Below are positions 34,950 through 51,925 of a stretch of DNA of 64,000 nucleotides, piece by piece. Numbering within the stretch: position 1 is the first letter of the stretch; every line of letters begins with the position of its first letter. Below the pieces are notes generated by a model. The model was not told the origin of the DNA. It searched no databases and saw only the letters and a list, made by a program, of their open reading frames with translations. Both the position numbers and the translations under genes were made by a program. The DNA is from Chlamydomonas reinhardtii (taxonomy: Eukaryota > Chlorophyta > Chlorophyceae > Chlamydomonadales > Chlamydomonadaceae), in contig NC_057020.1 of the NCBI RefSeq assembly GCF_000002595.2, positions 2,398,567-2,462,566 on the forward strand, written 5' to 3'.

Positions 34950-37391
34950 CTACGACAGCGTGGGCATGGGGTCGACGGTGGTGAACTCGGCAAACACCAG
35001 CACGGCCAGGCGCGGGTGCGGCAGGCAGTTGCCGAAGTAGTCGCAGATCTCCTGCGGCAGCACCGCCTTCATCACGTGGAACAGCTCGGTGGACATGGAG
35101 CCCAGCAGCAGGTCGATGGGGATGCCTTCGGGGCCCTGGTTCATCACCAGCACACGGCGCGACAGGCTGTACAGGTGGTGCCGCAGCGAGCAGACGGCCT
35201 GTGCGGGAGGAGGGGTTACATTCATAGTTATTTAAGAGGGGGAGGAAATGGGCGTGTGGAGGGGCGGGCATAGGGGTGAGCGGGGCCATGGCTACGGGCA
35301 GGTCGCTAGTATGCACGAGATTTAGCGTAGACACAAAGCGGTGCAGCTTGCTCTTGCACCCCCGTCTGTTTGCAAGCGGCCTCGACCTCAGGCTCCGCCA
35401 CAAGACGCAACACGCATGCGGCACGCACCTGCAGGATCTGCGTGAACGCCGGGTCCTGCATCAGCTGCATGCGCAGGAAGGACATCTCCATGCAGCGCTT
35501 GCGCTTCTGCACCACCGGCAGCTCGTGCATCTCGTCGTACAGCATGGCCACCGGCATCAGCTTGTCGTAGAAGTCGCGCATGGTCTCGGAGTTGAGGAAC
35601 GAGTAGGCGGACAGCATGAGCTGCAGCAGGCCCGTGCGGTGCGCCACGAACTCCTGCACCAGCGTGCTGCTGAGCACCTGCTGCATGGACGACACGTTGT
35701 CCAGGCTGCCGCTGCTACTGCCGCTGGCGCCGGCGCCACCGCCAGGGCCGCCGCCCATGCTGGCGCCCGAGCCGCCGCCCGCGCTGCCGCCGCTGGCGCC
35801 GCCAGAAGAGCCGCCGGGAGGGGGCGGCGGCGGCGCGCCGCCGAAGGACGGGGCGGCGGCCGCGCCCTGCGAGGGCCGCGGCGGCGGCGGTGGTGGTGGG
35901 GGCCGAAAGTGCGGCATTCCGGCGGCACCTGGACCGCCGTGGTGTGGCCACTCGCCAGGCACCGGAGCCGACATGCGGCTCTGCAGCGCCGGCGGCTTGG
36001 GCGGGGGTGGCGGTGGCGGGGGAGGAGGCGGAGGCGGCACCTGGCCCAGCATCGACATACCAGCTCCCTGCAGGACATAAGGCAGCTCGTTTAGTGCAAT
36101 TGTGCCTTAACCTGAATTTAGCCTCCTCTGTTGGTGCCGTTCCACACATGCACAGTAACACGGCGCTCGTGTGCAGCAAATCCCTGCCAACCCAGATGCC
36201 TTGACGCGCGCAAATCCCTGCCAACCCAGATGCCTTGACGCGCGCAAAAGTGGCCCTTCCCACCTGCTGACCCGGCGCGCCGTGGTGCTGCGCCTGTTGC
36301 TGCAGGTCGCCTGCCTTAGTCAGCAGCACGTCCACCAGCTTGGGGTTCTGCAGCAGCTGCACCAACGTGCCCGGATCCAGGCCGCGCTCCGTGGCCGCCT
36401 GCGCGAGAGCGCTGGCAAACGCCATCGTCAGCTGGCCCTGCTGCGGGCCTCCGCTGCCACCTGCGCCAGCGGCGGCGCCTCCGGCACCGCTGCCGGGCGT
36501 GCCCGCGGCCGCGGGGCCGCCGGCTATGCCCATCATGGCGTTGGGCGTGGAGGGCGGAGGCGGAGGCGGCAGCGCCGACGAGCCCGAGACGCCCTGCCCG
36601 GGCGGCGGTGCGTGCACGCTCAGCAGCGACGAGGACAGGCCAAGCAGCCCCATCTGCTCTGCCGACGCCAGCAGCTGCCGCGGCGTCATGGGCGAGCTGC
36701 TGTGCAGCGCGGACGACGCGTCGATGCTGGTTGCGGCGTGGTGCATGCCGGGGGCGCCCCCCAGCGACAGCGAGCCGGTCGAGATGGTCGGCGTGCTCAG
36801 CGCCGAAAGACCAGCCATGGAGCTGTCAAACTGTTTGAGGGGCGTGTGTGGAACGCTGTGACTGGCGAAGCCCGTCTGCGATGCATTGGAAGCCTGCGCA
36901 AGCGGCTGGGGCGCAGCCGACAGGCTTTGGCTCGAGGCAAGCAATCCTCCATGTGTAGGCGTTCCAATGGATGACTGCTGTTGAGAGCACGCGGCCTCAA
37001 ATGCGTGCAGCGCCTGCCGAGCCTGGGCGTCCTGCTCTACCTGGGCGGTATACTGCCTAAAGAAATCTTTCTGCTCCTGCGTGAGCCCGTGCAGCGCAAA
37101 TTCGGAGCCTGCGAGCAGGGAGCACCGCGAGAAGTTGGGTGCAAAGTGCCGGGAGCGGAAAATAGCTGTCCACCCCGCCAGGCCGGAGCTACGCCCCGCC
37201 ATAACCTTCTATCAGTGGGTTGCATCAGCCCCAGGTCGTGGGTCTAACCAGAGGCTCCATCCTGCGCCTCCGAGGCCGACCGCTGCGACAAAATGCTCAC
37301 CGCTGCCCAAACCCAGCAGCCCGCTGGCGTCAGCTGGCCCAAGGTGGTCGGGGAAGCCGCCAAACAGGTTCAAGGCCCCGGGGGCCTCCAT
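34950..37391 (-). CDS. Conserved-looking protein with poly-Pro/Gly linkers, function unknown
   Basis: I do not recognise this family. Exons in phase: 37391-37301, 37108-36264, 36067-35429, 35198-34950; 607 residues. The N-terminus MEAPGALNLFGGFPDHLGPA is followed by a short helix LTQEQKDFFRQYTAQVEQD. A Ser/Ala/Pro-rich linker leads to a helical block FASALAQAATERGLDPGTLV then LVQLLQNPKLVDVLLTKAGD, reminiscent of short helical modules in transcription or RNA regulators. Poly-Pro and poly-Gly follow, then a long all-helical domain (LVQEFVAHRTGLLQLMLSAY to the end) rich in Met and Leu and free of low complexity. That domain, split over exons 3 and 4, is probably the functional core. No membrane segment or signal peptide. 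Confidence 0.72.
36177..36244 (-). repeat. Perfect 34-bp tandem duplication in intron 2
   Basis: Two exact adjacent copies, 36177-36210 and 36211-36244, each starting caaatccctgccaac. It lies inside the intron just before the exon 2/intron 2 border at 36264, so the coding frame is not touched. Confidence 0.95.
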
Positions 37392-38613
37392 CGAGCGAAG
37401 TTCTGTCTATAACTCCGGTCCGATGCTTTCTAATAGTTAACGCGCCGTGGTGCCCAACGTCACAGGGCAGCTCACGAGATGTTCTACTAACTACAGAACT
37501 GTAAGGCTAGGGTTTAGGGGAAGCGCGAGCTTGCGCAGCTTGCCGCCGCGGTTGCTCGCGGGGCGACGGGCACAATGGCAATTTTTCTGCTAGCACTGCT
37601 GCAGCCCACCCATAGCCTCCTATATGTCTATGGCTTCCGATATATTACGGCCGGAAGCCAGGATATGCTGGAAACACTGGGGGCTGACTGGCAACATTTC
37701 CGGAGCCAGAGCTGAGGCTGAAAGCCTATCGTCCAACTGGATTGGATATGCGCTAATAAGTGCGGATTGCCGCGGTCTTGGGGGCCTGTTAGGGTTCCCG
37801 AGCTGACACGGGTGTTGCGTCTTTCCCGCCGAAATCTCGAGGGGTTTCTCCTGCTGGCGCCCGGTCTCCCTGCTCGTCCCCGCACTGAATCATGCAGCGA
37901 CAAAGGATAGGGTTGCATTCAGAGTGTCACTTCCACATGGCCGCGGCTCCTTGCACAAACAGGACCAACTGCAAACCCATCCTCTCTCCCGCAATCAGCA
38001 TCCGCGTTTCTCTGCAACTCCGTGCTTCACTTGACGTGCTCCTCAAAACACTGCCATGGCGCAGATCCCGCCAGCCTGTGCCATGTCTGCATAAATTCAC
38101 ACCGCAAGCTGACCAACGATCACTTCCACAACTCTAGCTGTCAATGCGTGCTGTCAATGGCAGCATCCTCCAAGCTCCACGCACCGTAACAACAGTACCG
38201 GTAATACCGAAATCACAGTCTGGGAAAGCTGCCCCAGGCGCGCGCTAAAATTTGGTCAAAAGAAGCGTAATGTTAGCCCGTTTTCACTAAAAACCCCTAG
38301 CTGCGCGAGTCCCAGAAGCACGCCCAGAAAGGCCAACAACAAGCACCCTGGCAACCAACGGCCCCGCCACACAAAGCCAGGGACCTGGGACCTGTCCCTC
38401 ACTGAACCCCCCCCCATTAGTGAACGCATCCGGCGAACCCATACTCGATAATCCTTAGTAACGCCCAACACATGCATCACACATTCATTGTTGCAGAACC
38501 CAGCACACATGAACCTGCCGCCCTGCACCTGGTGAACAGCGCGTGTGAACAGCCCCTTGTTGTCCTCGCTCTCTCTCACTCTCAACTGCACCCGCACTCC
38601 AATACGTCAGTTA
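37392..38613. other. Intergenic between two minus-strand genes
   Basis: 1.2 kb holding the 5' side of the 607-residue gene and the 3' UTR of the kinase-phosphatase gene. AT-richer than flanks. No gene, RNA gene or repeat recognised. Confidence 0.45.
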
Positions 38614-41600
38614 TCAGTACGTATCCTGGATTTCGTCGGCAGTGGCCGCCAGGTGCCGGTCCTTCTCCATGCGCACACGGCTACCATATGCCGTGCCGGT
38701 CACGGCGAAGGTCTCGCCCTCCACCCCGAACACGCACTCCAGCGTGTCCACCGGCGTCAGGAACACCACCGCCGCAGTCACGTTGTCCGCCGAACCGCGC
38801 ATCAGCGCCTGGGGGTGCAGAGGCGTGTGTATCCGAGGCGTAGGAGGCGCGTATCAGAGGCATAGCCGGCCGCGGGCAAGAAGAGATATGAGTAGTGAGG
38901 GAATGCCTTGCGCGGTCGCTGCATCCGCACCTAACTGCCCGAGCTCTGAGGGCGTTTTCCGGATCTCGATTTATCCTGAATTTGGTTTCGACTGAACCCC
39001 ACCTCACCTATGCAATATGCCCAAGCACAAACACGCCGGGCCTTGCCGCACCCGCCTCCCCCACACCGCGCCAGCATCCGCTTCTGTCCCCGCGTCCGCA
39101 ATTGCAGAGTGCGGTCTCACCTCGCACACCAGCCGCTTGGCCGCCATGACCGGGTCCTTGACCGTGTCGTACACCAGGCCCGCCGCCTCCTGCACCGACA
39201 TGACGTCCCACAGCCCGTCCGAGGCCAGCACCAGGAAGTGGTCGGCGCCCGGCTGCAGCTCCACGCAGGTCACCTCCGGCACCGCCGTCACGCCCACGCC
39301 CGAGCCCAGCGCCGCCTCCGCGCCGGCCTTGCCGTGCCCGTCCGGGCCCACCACGCCCTTGACGTCGAAGTCGCCAATGCAGCGCGTGACCTGCAGCCCC
39401 GTGGAGCCGATGCGCCAGCCGCCGTGCTGCCACGTCACGTGCAGCCCCGCCGCCGCCAGCCGCTCCCGCTCGTCCTCCAGCAGCCCCGTGTGGTCGCGGC
39501 TGGCAGCCAGCGGCCGCCGCGAGCGCACCAGCACCGCGCGGCAGTCGCCGGCGTTGGCCACGTACAGGTGCCGGGCGCCGGGGGCCGGCGGCGCCTGGCC
39601 GGGCGCTGGCTCTGCAGGCACCACCATGGCCACCACGGCCGTGCTGCCCGGGAAGGCGTGCGCGCCGCGTAGCAGGTGTGCGTGCACCTGGCGCTGGTGC
39701 TGCCAGTGCGTGAAGTACTCTGCGCGGGGCAAGCAGGCAGGTGTGTCACCAGTGTTCGCGAGATACCACCATGAGTCATGACGCCTCTTACACACTCAAC
39801 GCCTGCAAAGCGCAATCAGTAGGCTTCCCGAACCCAGCCAACGCCTGGCCTGCACGCGTACCTTGCTCCAGTTGTATGAACGCCTTCCGCAACGCTGCGG
39901 CTGGCGATGCGCACGACAGCACCGCCGCACGTAGTGTTGCCGCAAGCCGAGCCCGACAGAAGTCCGCTGCCTCCGAGCCGCGATGCCCATCGAACACAGC
40001 CGCCACAGGGACGTAGGGCACGTTCGGCGACGCCGATCGCGCCGCGGCCGTGGGCGATAGCGGCCCTTGACCGTGCTGCTGCGGGTGCGCGTTGTCGCGG
40101 CCCCACAAGTCCTGTAGGATGACGGTTCGGTCCTCCATGGTGTCGCGCGGCCCGATGGCCTCAAACATGCCCGCGTTAAAGTCGGCTTGCGCGCTGCTGG
40201 CGTGTGCGACGGCGTCCACGGCGTGCTGCCTGAGCGGCGGCTGCATTGGGGGATGGTCCCGCCCTGAGCAGCTGGCGCCGGCCTGCTCCCAGCACGCAAC
40301 GCAGCTTGACGCGGAGCTGGCAGCCACCGCCGCGGCCGCCGCAGCGTCGGCGGTAAGGTCGACGGGGCACACCGCGAAGGGCGGCAAGAGTTGCTGCAGG
40401 CCCAGGGCGCTGCAGGGCGCGGTGGGGTCCGTGGAGGTGGAGGCGGCGGCGTAGTCGTCGTCATCCACAGCCATCGCTTCCACTACTACCTGGCGAGGCA
40501 TGAAAGTTAAGGCACGATGATAGGGTCGCCGTCGTGTTTTTTCTAGTAAACAGCAGTCGATATTGCAATCCAGCACGGGGTGCGCCAGTTCGCCATTACC
40601 AACGTCCCGCCTCTGGCAACTGCTCTCACCGTCGAGGTATCAGTCGACTTCCGCCGCTGCGATCCTAGCCAGCTCGGCAGCTCCTCTGCCGCCAGCTTGT
40701 CTAGTGCCTCCAGAATCTGCAATGTGCCCAAGAAGCATGCCGCAATGCCGAACGAGCTGACTGCGAATGAGAGCTCCGAGCCTCCAGCCCCGCAGGTCGT
40801 CTAGGGTTGCAAACCCTTCCCACCGCATCAACAATCAGGCCATCCGCGCACCATCCGCGCACCTGCGAGAAGCTGGGCCGCAGCGTGGGCTCTTTGGCCC
40901 AGCAGGCGTTCATGAGCGCCGAGAAGCCTGGCGGGCAGCTACGCGGCAGCAGCGGCCGCAAGCCCTCTGCGCATACCGCCGCCGCCAGCTCCTGTCGGCC
41001 GTAGCCCATCTCCAGCACAGTGTGTACCTCTGGGTTGTCCTTGGTGCAGTCCGAGAAGGGAATGGTGCCTGCAATTCCAGGATTGCGACAGCCCTCATTC
41101 GCTGGATGAACTTACATTGGCCCTATCTGCATGCTTGTCGAACGGACTGCGCGTAGTCTGTACGCTGCAGAGGGCCGCCCAGCCGTCAGCCGCCCAGCCA
41201 GTGTTCTGTGAATGGCATATCGCCGCCAGTCACGCCTACCCTCCGCCCACGCACCCGTCGCCATCTCGTTCACCAGCACCGCCCAGGCGTACACGTCCGA
41301 CGCGCGACTGGGCGGCGCGGTGCGCAGCAGCAGCTCCGGACCCATGTACTCCAGAGTGCCCACCTGCCAACAGGGGAGTCGTGGCGGTCAGGCAAAACAC
41401 AGGCAGGGAAAAGCCAGACCCCGGCTACAAACGGCAACAGCGCCGGCCCGCTCCTTCATACCAATACACCGTAACCGGCGCCCCATCAGCCCCAGCCCTC
41501 ACCATCTGCCGCCTGTAGAAGCCGCCCGTGGGCTTGCCCGTGTTGCGGATGGACTGCGCATCGTAGCCGCCGCCCGCGCCGCCGCTCACGCCGTCCTCCT

Positions 41601-43031
41601 GCAGCTGCACCGCCAGCCCAAAGTCCGCGATCTGCACGCGCGGCACGGCCTCGCCGTCGCCCGCCGCCGGCAGCGGGTCCATCAGCAGCAGGTTCGCGGG
41701 CTTGATGTCGCGGTGCAGCACACCCGCGCCGTGCACGTGCTGCATGCCCGCCGCCACCTGCGAATCCGCGTTGGAGACTTCACTCCTGACAGAGGCACGC
41801 GCCCTTGCTTATCTCTCGCGCCCCTTCTCTCCCCCTGCCTACCTTGCCCTAGCACGACCCCATCGCCCTCCCACACCGTATCAACAGCCCATTCAACGCC
41901 ACCCTCTCCCCACCTCCATCCCGCCTTGCCCCCACCTGGCGCGCCAGCCCCAGCAGCTGCGTCCAGCTGGGCCGCCAGCCGCGCTCGTGCAGCGCGTGGC
42001 GCAGGGTGCCGGCCTCCGCCAGCGGCAGGACCAGCATGTAGTCGGGCGGCAGGCAGCGAGCGCCTGGGGATGGAGTGGGAAGCGATGAGAATGGTCGAGC
42101 GCGGGCCGCAGGGGTGGGGAGGCGGGCGGCAGTAGTGGCAGAGGAAGCCGGCGTGTGGAGTAGGCCCAGGCCAGGCCGCCTTGCCTTGTCATGGCCAACC
42201 TGACCTGATGTCACTTTGCTTCCGAGCGCTGGCACTGCCACAAGCCGCGACAGCCTCATCTGCTCTGCCTGCCTCATCTACGATGCCTTCCCACCTAGCA
42301 GCGGAACCACTGCCGGGTGCTGCAGCCGCGCCAGGATGGCGAGCTCCCCCTTGAAGCGGTCCAGATCCACGGAGGCCGAGATGCGGGCCTTCTTCACCGC
42401 CACCGCCTGCCCGCGCCACGTGCCCCGGAACACGGTGCTCTCCGCTCCCTCCGACAGCTTGCCTGGAAAGGGGTGGCGAGGAGGGCGTGGATGCGGGAGT
42501 GAGATGGTAATAGCAGCAAGGTACCGCCCTAGCTGGCAGGTAAGCGCTGGTGATGAGGAGTGACTGGTCACAGGTCAACCGCTGCTGCACCGCGCCTCCC
42601 ACGCACTACCTCAAGTCCCTGACGGCCCAATGCCGATGCGTGCGGTAAGGCGCACACATGCGTGCCGCGGAACGTCGACAGGGCGCGAGACGGGGCAAGC
42701 GGCCTGGAGGCCAGTCGTGAGCGTCGGCATGAAACCAACCGCCACGCACTTGTGTGGACCGCGCGCGCGCCGCACCTGACATCGCCAGCTCCGCCGCAGT
42801 CAAGCTCAGCGGCACCTTGCATTGCTCCCCAATAGCTTTAGCCTGCAGCGCGGGCGCATCGTTGCCGTCAAGGCGATGGCTGACGTTTTGAGTTAGACCT
42901 GGCCGTGTGGCAAAATCTAGGGCACCTGCCTGCATCATCTCTCCGCTTCTAACGGCCGTCGCCATCGCCAACAGCGCGTCTGGCACGCTGAAACCCGCTG
43001 CCGCGGGCTGTGCTGTTGCAGCGACTGTCAT
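38614..43031 (-). CDS. Protein kinase - PP2C phosphatase fusion protein
   Basis: One polypeptide with a kinase and an opposing Ser/Thr phosphatase, the architecture of plant At2g40860 (annotated kinase/PP2C). Exons in phase: 43031-42776, 42462-42295, 42063-41936, 41757-41503, 41363-41255, 41068-40863, 40800-40630, 40489-39862, 39719-39121, 38808-38614; about 904 residues. Kinase: GAESTVFRGTW, VAVKK (Lys 109), HRDIKPANLLL (Asp 201), ADFGLAV (Asp 229), GTLEYMGPELLL, CWAKEPTLRPSF; all catalytic residues present. PP2C: TMEDRTVILQDLW, AAVFDGHRGSEAADF (metal-binding Asp), YVANAGDCRAVLV, LVLASDGLWDVMSVQEA, GSADNVTAAVVFL; metal residues look intact. Exon 7 (57 codons) joins the two domains in phase. 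No targeting signal is obvious. Confidence 0.9.
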
Positions 43032-43257
43032 GTCTGTTTACCGTTCAATTGCTTTCATCTGTTAATGAATAGAATGAGTGCATATCAGCCTGCGTACATA
43101 GGGTAAATGCGCGAGCGAAGCGCATGGAAGGGCACCGCGATGCCTGAATCGTTCGCGGCCTCTCCGCCCCGGTGTCCCCTACTGAATATCACCAAATTTA
43201 AGTTGAATCTTGCACTACCTACATTTTCCTTGGGACACAGTAGGTAGCGCGGGCAAA
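43032..43257. promoter_or_regulatory. Divergent promoter region, kinase-PP2C / SEC13
   Basis: 226 bp between opposed start codons, the tightest spacing in the window. Two separate core promoters would have to share or overlap this space. Confidence 0.5.
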
Positions 43258-44778
43258 ATGACGCTCGCTAATTTCGAGAGCGGACACCAAGACATGGTGC
43301 ACGATGCGCAGCTAGACTACTACGGACGAAGGCTCGCGACCTGCTCTTCTGATAGGACCGTCAAGGTGTTTGACATCGTCGGAGATCACCACACTCACCT
43401 CGCGGACTTGCGGGGACACGAAGGCCCCGTCTGGCAGGTCTCGTGGGGACATCCAAAGTTTGGCTCCATTCTGGCGTCCTGCTCCTTCGACCACCGGGTT
43501 ATCGTCTGGAAGGAGGCGCAGGGCAACCAATGGCAGCAGGTGCGTCCGCGACGGAGCGATAGTCCTGAGCATTCGGGCGCTGATGCGCTCCTTATCGGCG
43601 CTCGCAGGCGTACATTACGCCGGGGAACCTCCACACGGCCTCGGTGAACAGCATTTGCTGGGCACCCTACGAGCTGGGCCTGATCCTCGCGTGCGCCTCC
43701 AGCGACGGAACTGTGTCGTTGATAGAGTACAAGGCGGATGGGACGTGGGAGACCACCAAGGTGAGGCTGGGGAGCCCAGGGGTGCGGGCGCTTCGCCGCT
43801 ACGCCGCTGAAGGGGGGGTCTCGGCACGCTGCGGCCGTTGCGGGGCTCCAACCAGCGACATGTCAGTGCAACCACGGGCTTGGGCCGGAGATGGGATGCC
43901 TCAGTCGCAGGCACACGGTTAGAGGGCACTGCCAGAGACCCAACAGGGTACAGACAACTAGATTGCAAACACATACCCAGAACACTGATTCCCGACGACG
44001 TCTGCCCGCACGCAGCTACCGGGCGGCCACAGCGTGGGCTGCACCGCCGTCAGCTGGGCGCCGTCCACCGCGCCCGGCTCCCTGGTCAGCAGCAAGCAGC
44101 CAGCGGCGGGGCCAGTGAAGCGGCTAGTGACGTCGGGGTGCGACAACCTCATCAAGGTGAGGGAGCGGGGTCGGGGGATGGGGGTCGGAGAGAGTGGTCG
44201 CAGTAGGCGGCAGCGTTGCAGCAGTGGTGATAGTGTTGTATGGCGGGCTGACACAGACCGGTAGGTCGGCTTTGGGCTTGATGCCGCTACAACTGACGGG
44301 CTGTAGGCACGCACATGCCGAAAGCGCACTTGCACAGCCGCAAGCAATCACCAAGGGCTTGCATACCGTAGTCGAGCCCACGCCAGATATCCAGGCGGGG
44401 CAACCAGCCCTCTCCCACCTTACTCTCCTGACCAACCGACGTCGCTATTGATAGGTATGGCGGTACGGCGAGCTGGGCTGGGCGGAGGAGGAGGCGCTGT
44501 CGGGCCACAACGACTGGGTGCGCGACGCGGCGTGGGCGCCCAGCCTGGGCCTGCCCAAGAACACCATTGCCAGCGCCGGCCAGGACGGCCAGGTGTTTGT
44601 GTTCAGCGAGCGCCCCGGCGGCGGCTGGGACCGCAAGCTGGTGCACGACTTCAAGGTGCCGGTGTGGCGCGTGAGCTGGTCCACCACCGGCTCCATCCTG
44701 GCGGTGTCGGACGGCAACAACGCGGTCACGCTGTGGAAGGAGTCGACCGACGGCGTGTGGCAGCAGATCACGCAATGA
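43258..44778 (+). CDS. SEC13: SEC13, WD40 subunit of COPII coat and nuclear pore
   Basis: Forms the SEC13-SEC31 outer COPII cage at ER exit sites and is also part of the Y-complex of the nuclear pore. Exons in phase: 43258-43539, 43608-43760, 44016-44156, 44455-44778; 299 residues, the usual SEC13 length. Six WD/beta-propeller blades are visible: [117 protein letters not shown]. These are close to yeast and human SEC13, including the VWQVSW and SVNSI.WAP signatures. The start context gcaaaATG and an N-terminal [11 protein letters not shown] match the family. Confidence 0.96.
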
Positions 44779-45778
44779 TAGCGGCGCTCTTGCCAGGAGT
44801 GCGGGAGCGGTAGGCTGGGGATTAGCATGCATATTGTTTAAGGCGGCGTTGAGTTCCAGGGTTGGGCACGGGGTCAAGGCCGGGTGGGCGGAAGGGCGCA
44901 GAAGCGTTAGCGCGTTCGGGCCGGCTGGAGCGGTATGAGCGGTTGAGCCGCGTGCACAGATTTTAGCACATTACATCATAATGAGGTTGCTTTGGGGGCC
45001 TGACTTGGGAGCGGGTAGGACAGCTTGACTGCATAACGCATGAGACAGCAGCGAAGACATGGACTTGCCACGTGCGTGGTACCAGTAGCAGTGTACGTGT
45101 GCGTGGCCGTGGTTCCGGCGGTACATCACCGTCGCGATTGCACACGAACTCACCACGTGATGGTGTTGGCAACGTACGTCTGTATGAGTGGCCGCAAGAG
45201 GCTCTGAGTGTAAGTTTAAAAGGAGTGCTTAAAGGCATACGAACACTCGCACGTCTCGCAGGGCTGCATTGCCCCCAGCTGAGCATACGCGAGGGGAGGG
45301 GACCACGCCCTCCCCTGCGCCTGACGGCCACCACGGCAGCAGTGCAGCACCACTTCGTCAAGCATTGCCAAGCCTCATACCTGGGGCCCTGAACCCGTTG
45401 CTTCTCAACAGCAAAAGGGATGCACAAGCCTTGCTGGACCATCTGCTGGACCATCGACACCCCGCGTCGGTTGACAGGACTCTTGACAATGTCTCAAAAC
45501 TCTGATATTTCAATGCAGAGACTACTGTTACATGTGTTGCTGCAACCTTGGCGTGCCGGCGAGGATATGGTGCGCAGGGGAATGATGATCCTGGAATGCG
45601 AAAGGCGCAAGGAAGCCCAAATACTTCATGCCAGCGGCGCCGAACATTATATAGGTTAACTCGCATTTCCATTTATCCTGGTGTGTGGCCAAGGCTTCTG
45701 CGCGAGCTTCTTCCTGCCTACCTTGCCGAAAGCGCACGCTCGCGCGCCCTAACCTCACCATCCCTGTGGCCACGATAC
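44779..45778. other. Intergenic, SEC13 to M11 protease
   Basis: 1.0 kb with the SEC13 3' UTR (TGTAA at 45209-45213, 431 nt past the stop, possibly its poly(A) signal) and the protease promoter. Small open frames on both strands look random. Confidence 0.45.
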
Positions 45779-50568
<4,790 letters not shown>

Positions 50569-51925
50569 CGCAGCCGCTCGGCTCCAGTGCCGTTGGACCC
50601 GCCGCACATGATGGCTGGTGGGCGGCCTCCATCGGGGCCATCGGCAATCAAGCAGTGCCCACTTCGCAGTGATTTGCATGGGGCCACGCGCGAGTGTGAT
50701 ATCTATTGTATCTGATTTACTTAAGTCGCGTGATTACGTCATGCACGCGTTCCTCCATCGTATGCACCCCTGCCCGTTGGCAACAGCGGGGGTGTAGTGG
50801 TGTGCGCGCTCGTACCAGCCCGTCCTCCAGCAATTGGAGGAATGGGCATCTTTGCCGCTATTTGCATCACCATTCTGCCAATAGACCGCACCACTAGCAA
50901 CTCGCGGAACTTCCTGAGTGGCTTGCTGTGTTGCCTTCCTGGTATTGCCATGCGGATTTGTTCACCCGATCCGCTCTTGCACGCCCCGCACGCCCCACGA
51001 TAATGGGCCCTAGCTTGTACCACTGCCTGAAACATGGCATGTTATGATTTCTTAGTGTGTGATATTTCATTTCAGTGTGTGCGGAGATGCCAGGGGTGAA
51101 TGATGGCCATGATGCCGTTTGATAAACTTCCTCTGGTGCATTTTGTCATGTTCGATTTGCCTTTCTCAGTTTGCTGTGTGCATTGCTGAATGCGCACCAG
51201 CCTGACGGCTCAAGATCGATCGATGTGAGACCCCTTGCTGGCCACGGTGTGCCGCTGTAAGGGTCTGGATTCTAGGTGCTCCTTGGTCAGTGCCCTCGGA
51301 CACGCTCAAGTCGACCAGGATAGGGCGAAGCAAGGTGAAGGAGACGTTTCATGAACTACGTAGGTACCAGGGGTGCACCACCCCTGGTGGGTACGCCTCT
51401 CCCAGCACCGGGTCACGAACCCTAGCCAGCCCTAGCTTGACACTCGCCACTCCCTCGAAAGGTGCGCAGCCGAGTCACCTTTCAGAATGACACCACGGCG
51501 CAAGTGCTGCACAGAACTAAAGGTGCAAGGAGACGAGGGCGCAGGCGCGGATGGCACGGGCGTCACTGTGCTACAAGCACCGCGGCCCTTTCACCTTCTT
51601 CTGGTCTCGGAATTGACGGGACCCTCGCCCCCCCCCGCCAGCAGCCAGACACCGCGCCGGACCCGCGCCCCGACAGATGGAGCCAGAAACTCCGCGCTCA
51701 TGCAGCTGGCTCTTCCGCATCTGCGTAAGTAATACAGATTTGAAACAATCGCCTACTTCATTATCACAGGGGCACGGAGATGCACTAATGAGCGACAAAC
51801 GTTTGTTTGGTCGCTTTTGCCCTTGTCATGCTTATTACTTGATTGCAAGCATTAAGGATTTGCTATGAAACCACAACCATGAAATATAAAGCACATCAGC
51901 TGCACTGACAGACGCCTGGCGCGCA
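50569..51925. other. Intergenic, M11 protease to giant LRR gene
   Basis: 1.36 kb. First TGTAA on the plus strand is at 51256-51260, far from the M11 stop. A perfect 10-bp stem with 3-nt loop lies at 51366-51388. The last 200 bp before 51926 are AT-richer and probably hold the next promoter. No gene seen. Confidence 0.45.
51366..51388. repeat. Perfect inverted repeat (hairpin)
   Basis: ACCAGGGGTG, loop CAC, CACCCCTGGT: ten perfect pairs. It is not followed by a T run, and a bacterial-type terminator makes no sense here; role unknown. Confidence 0.8.
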
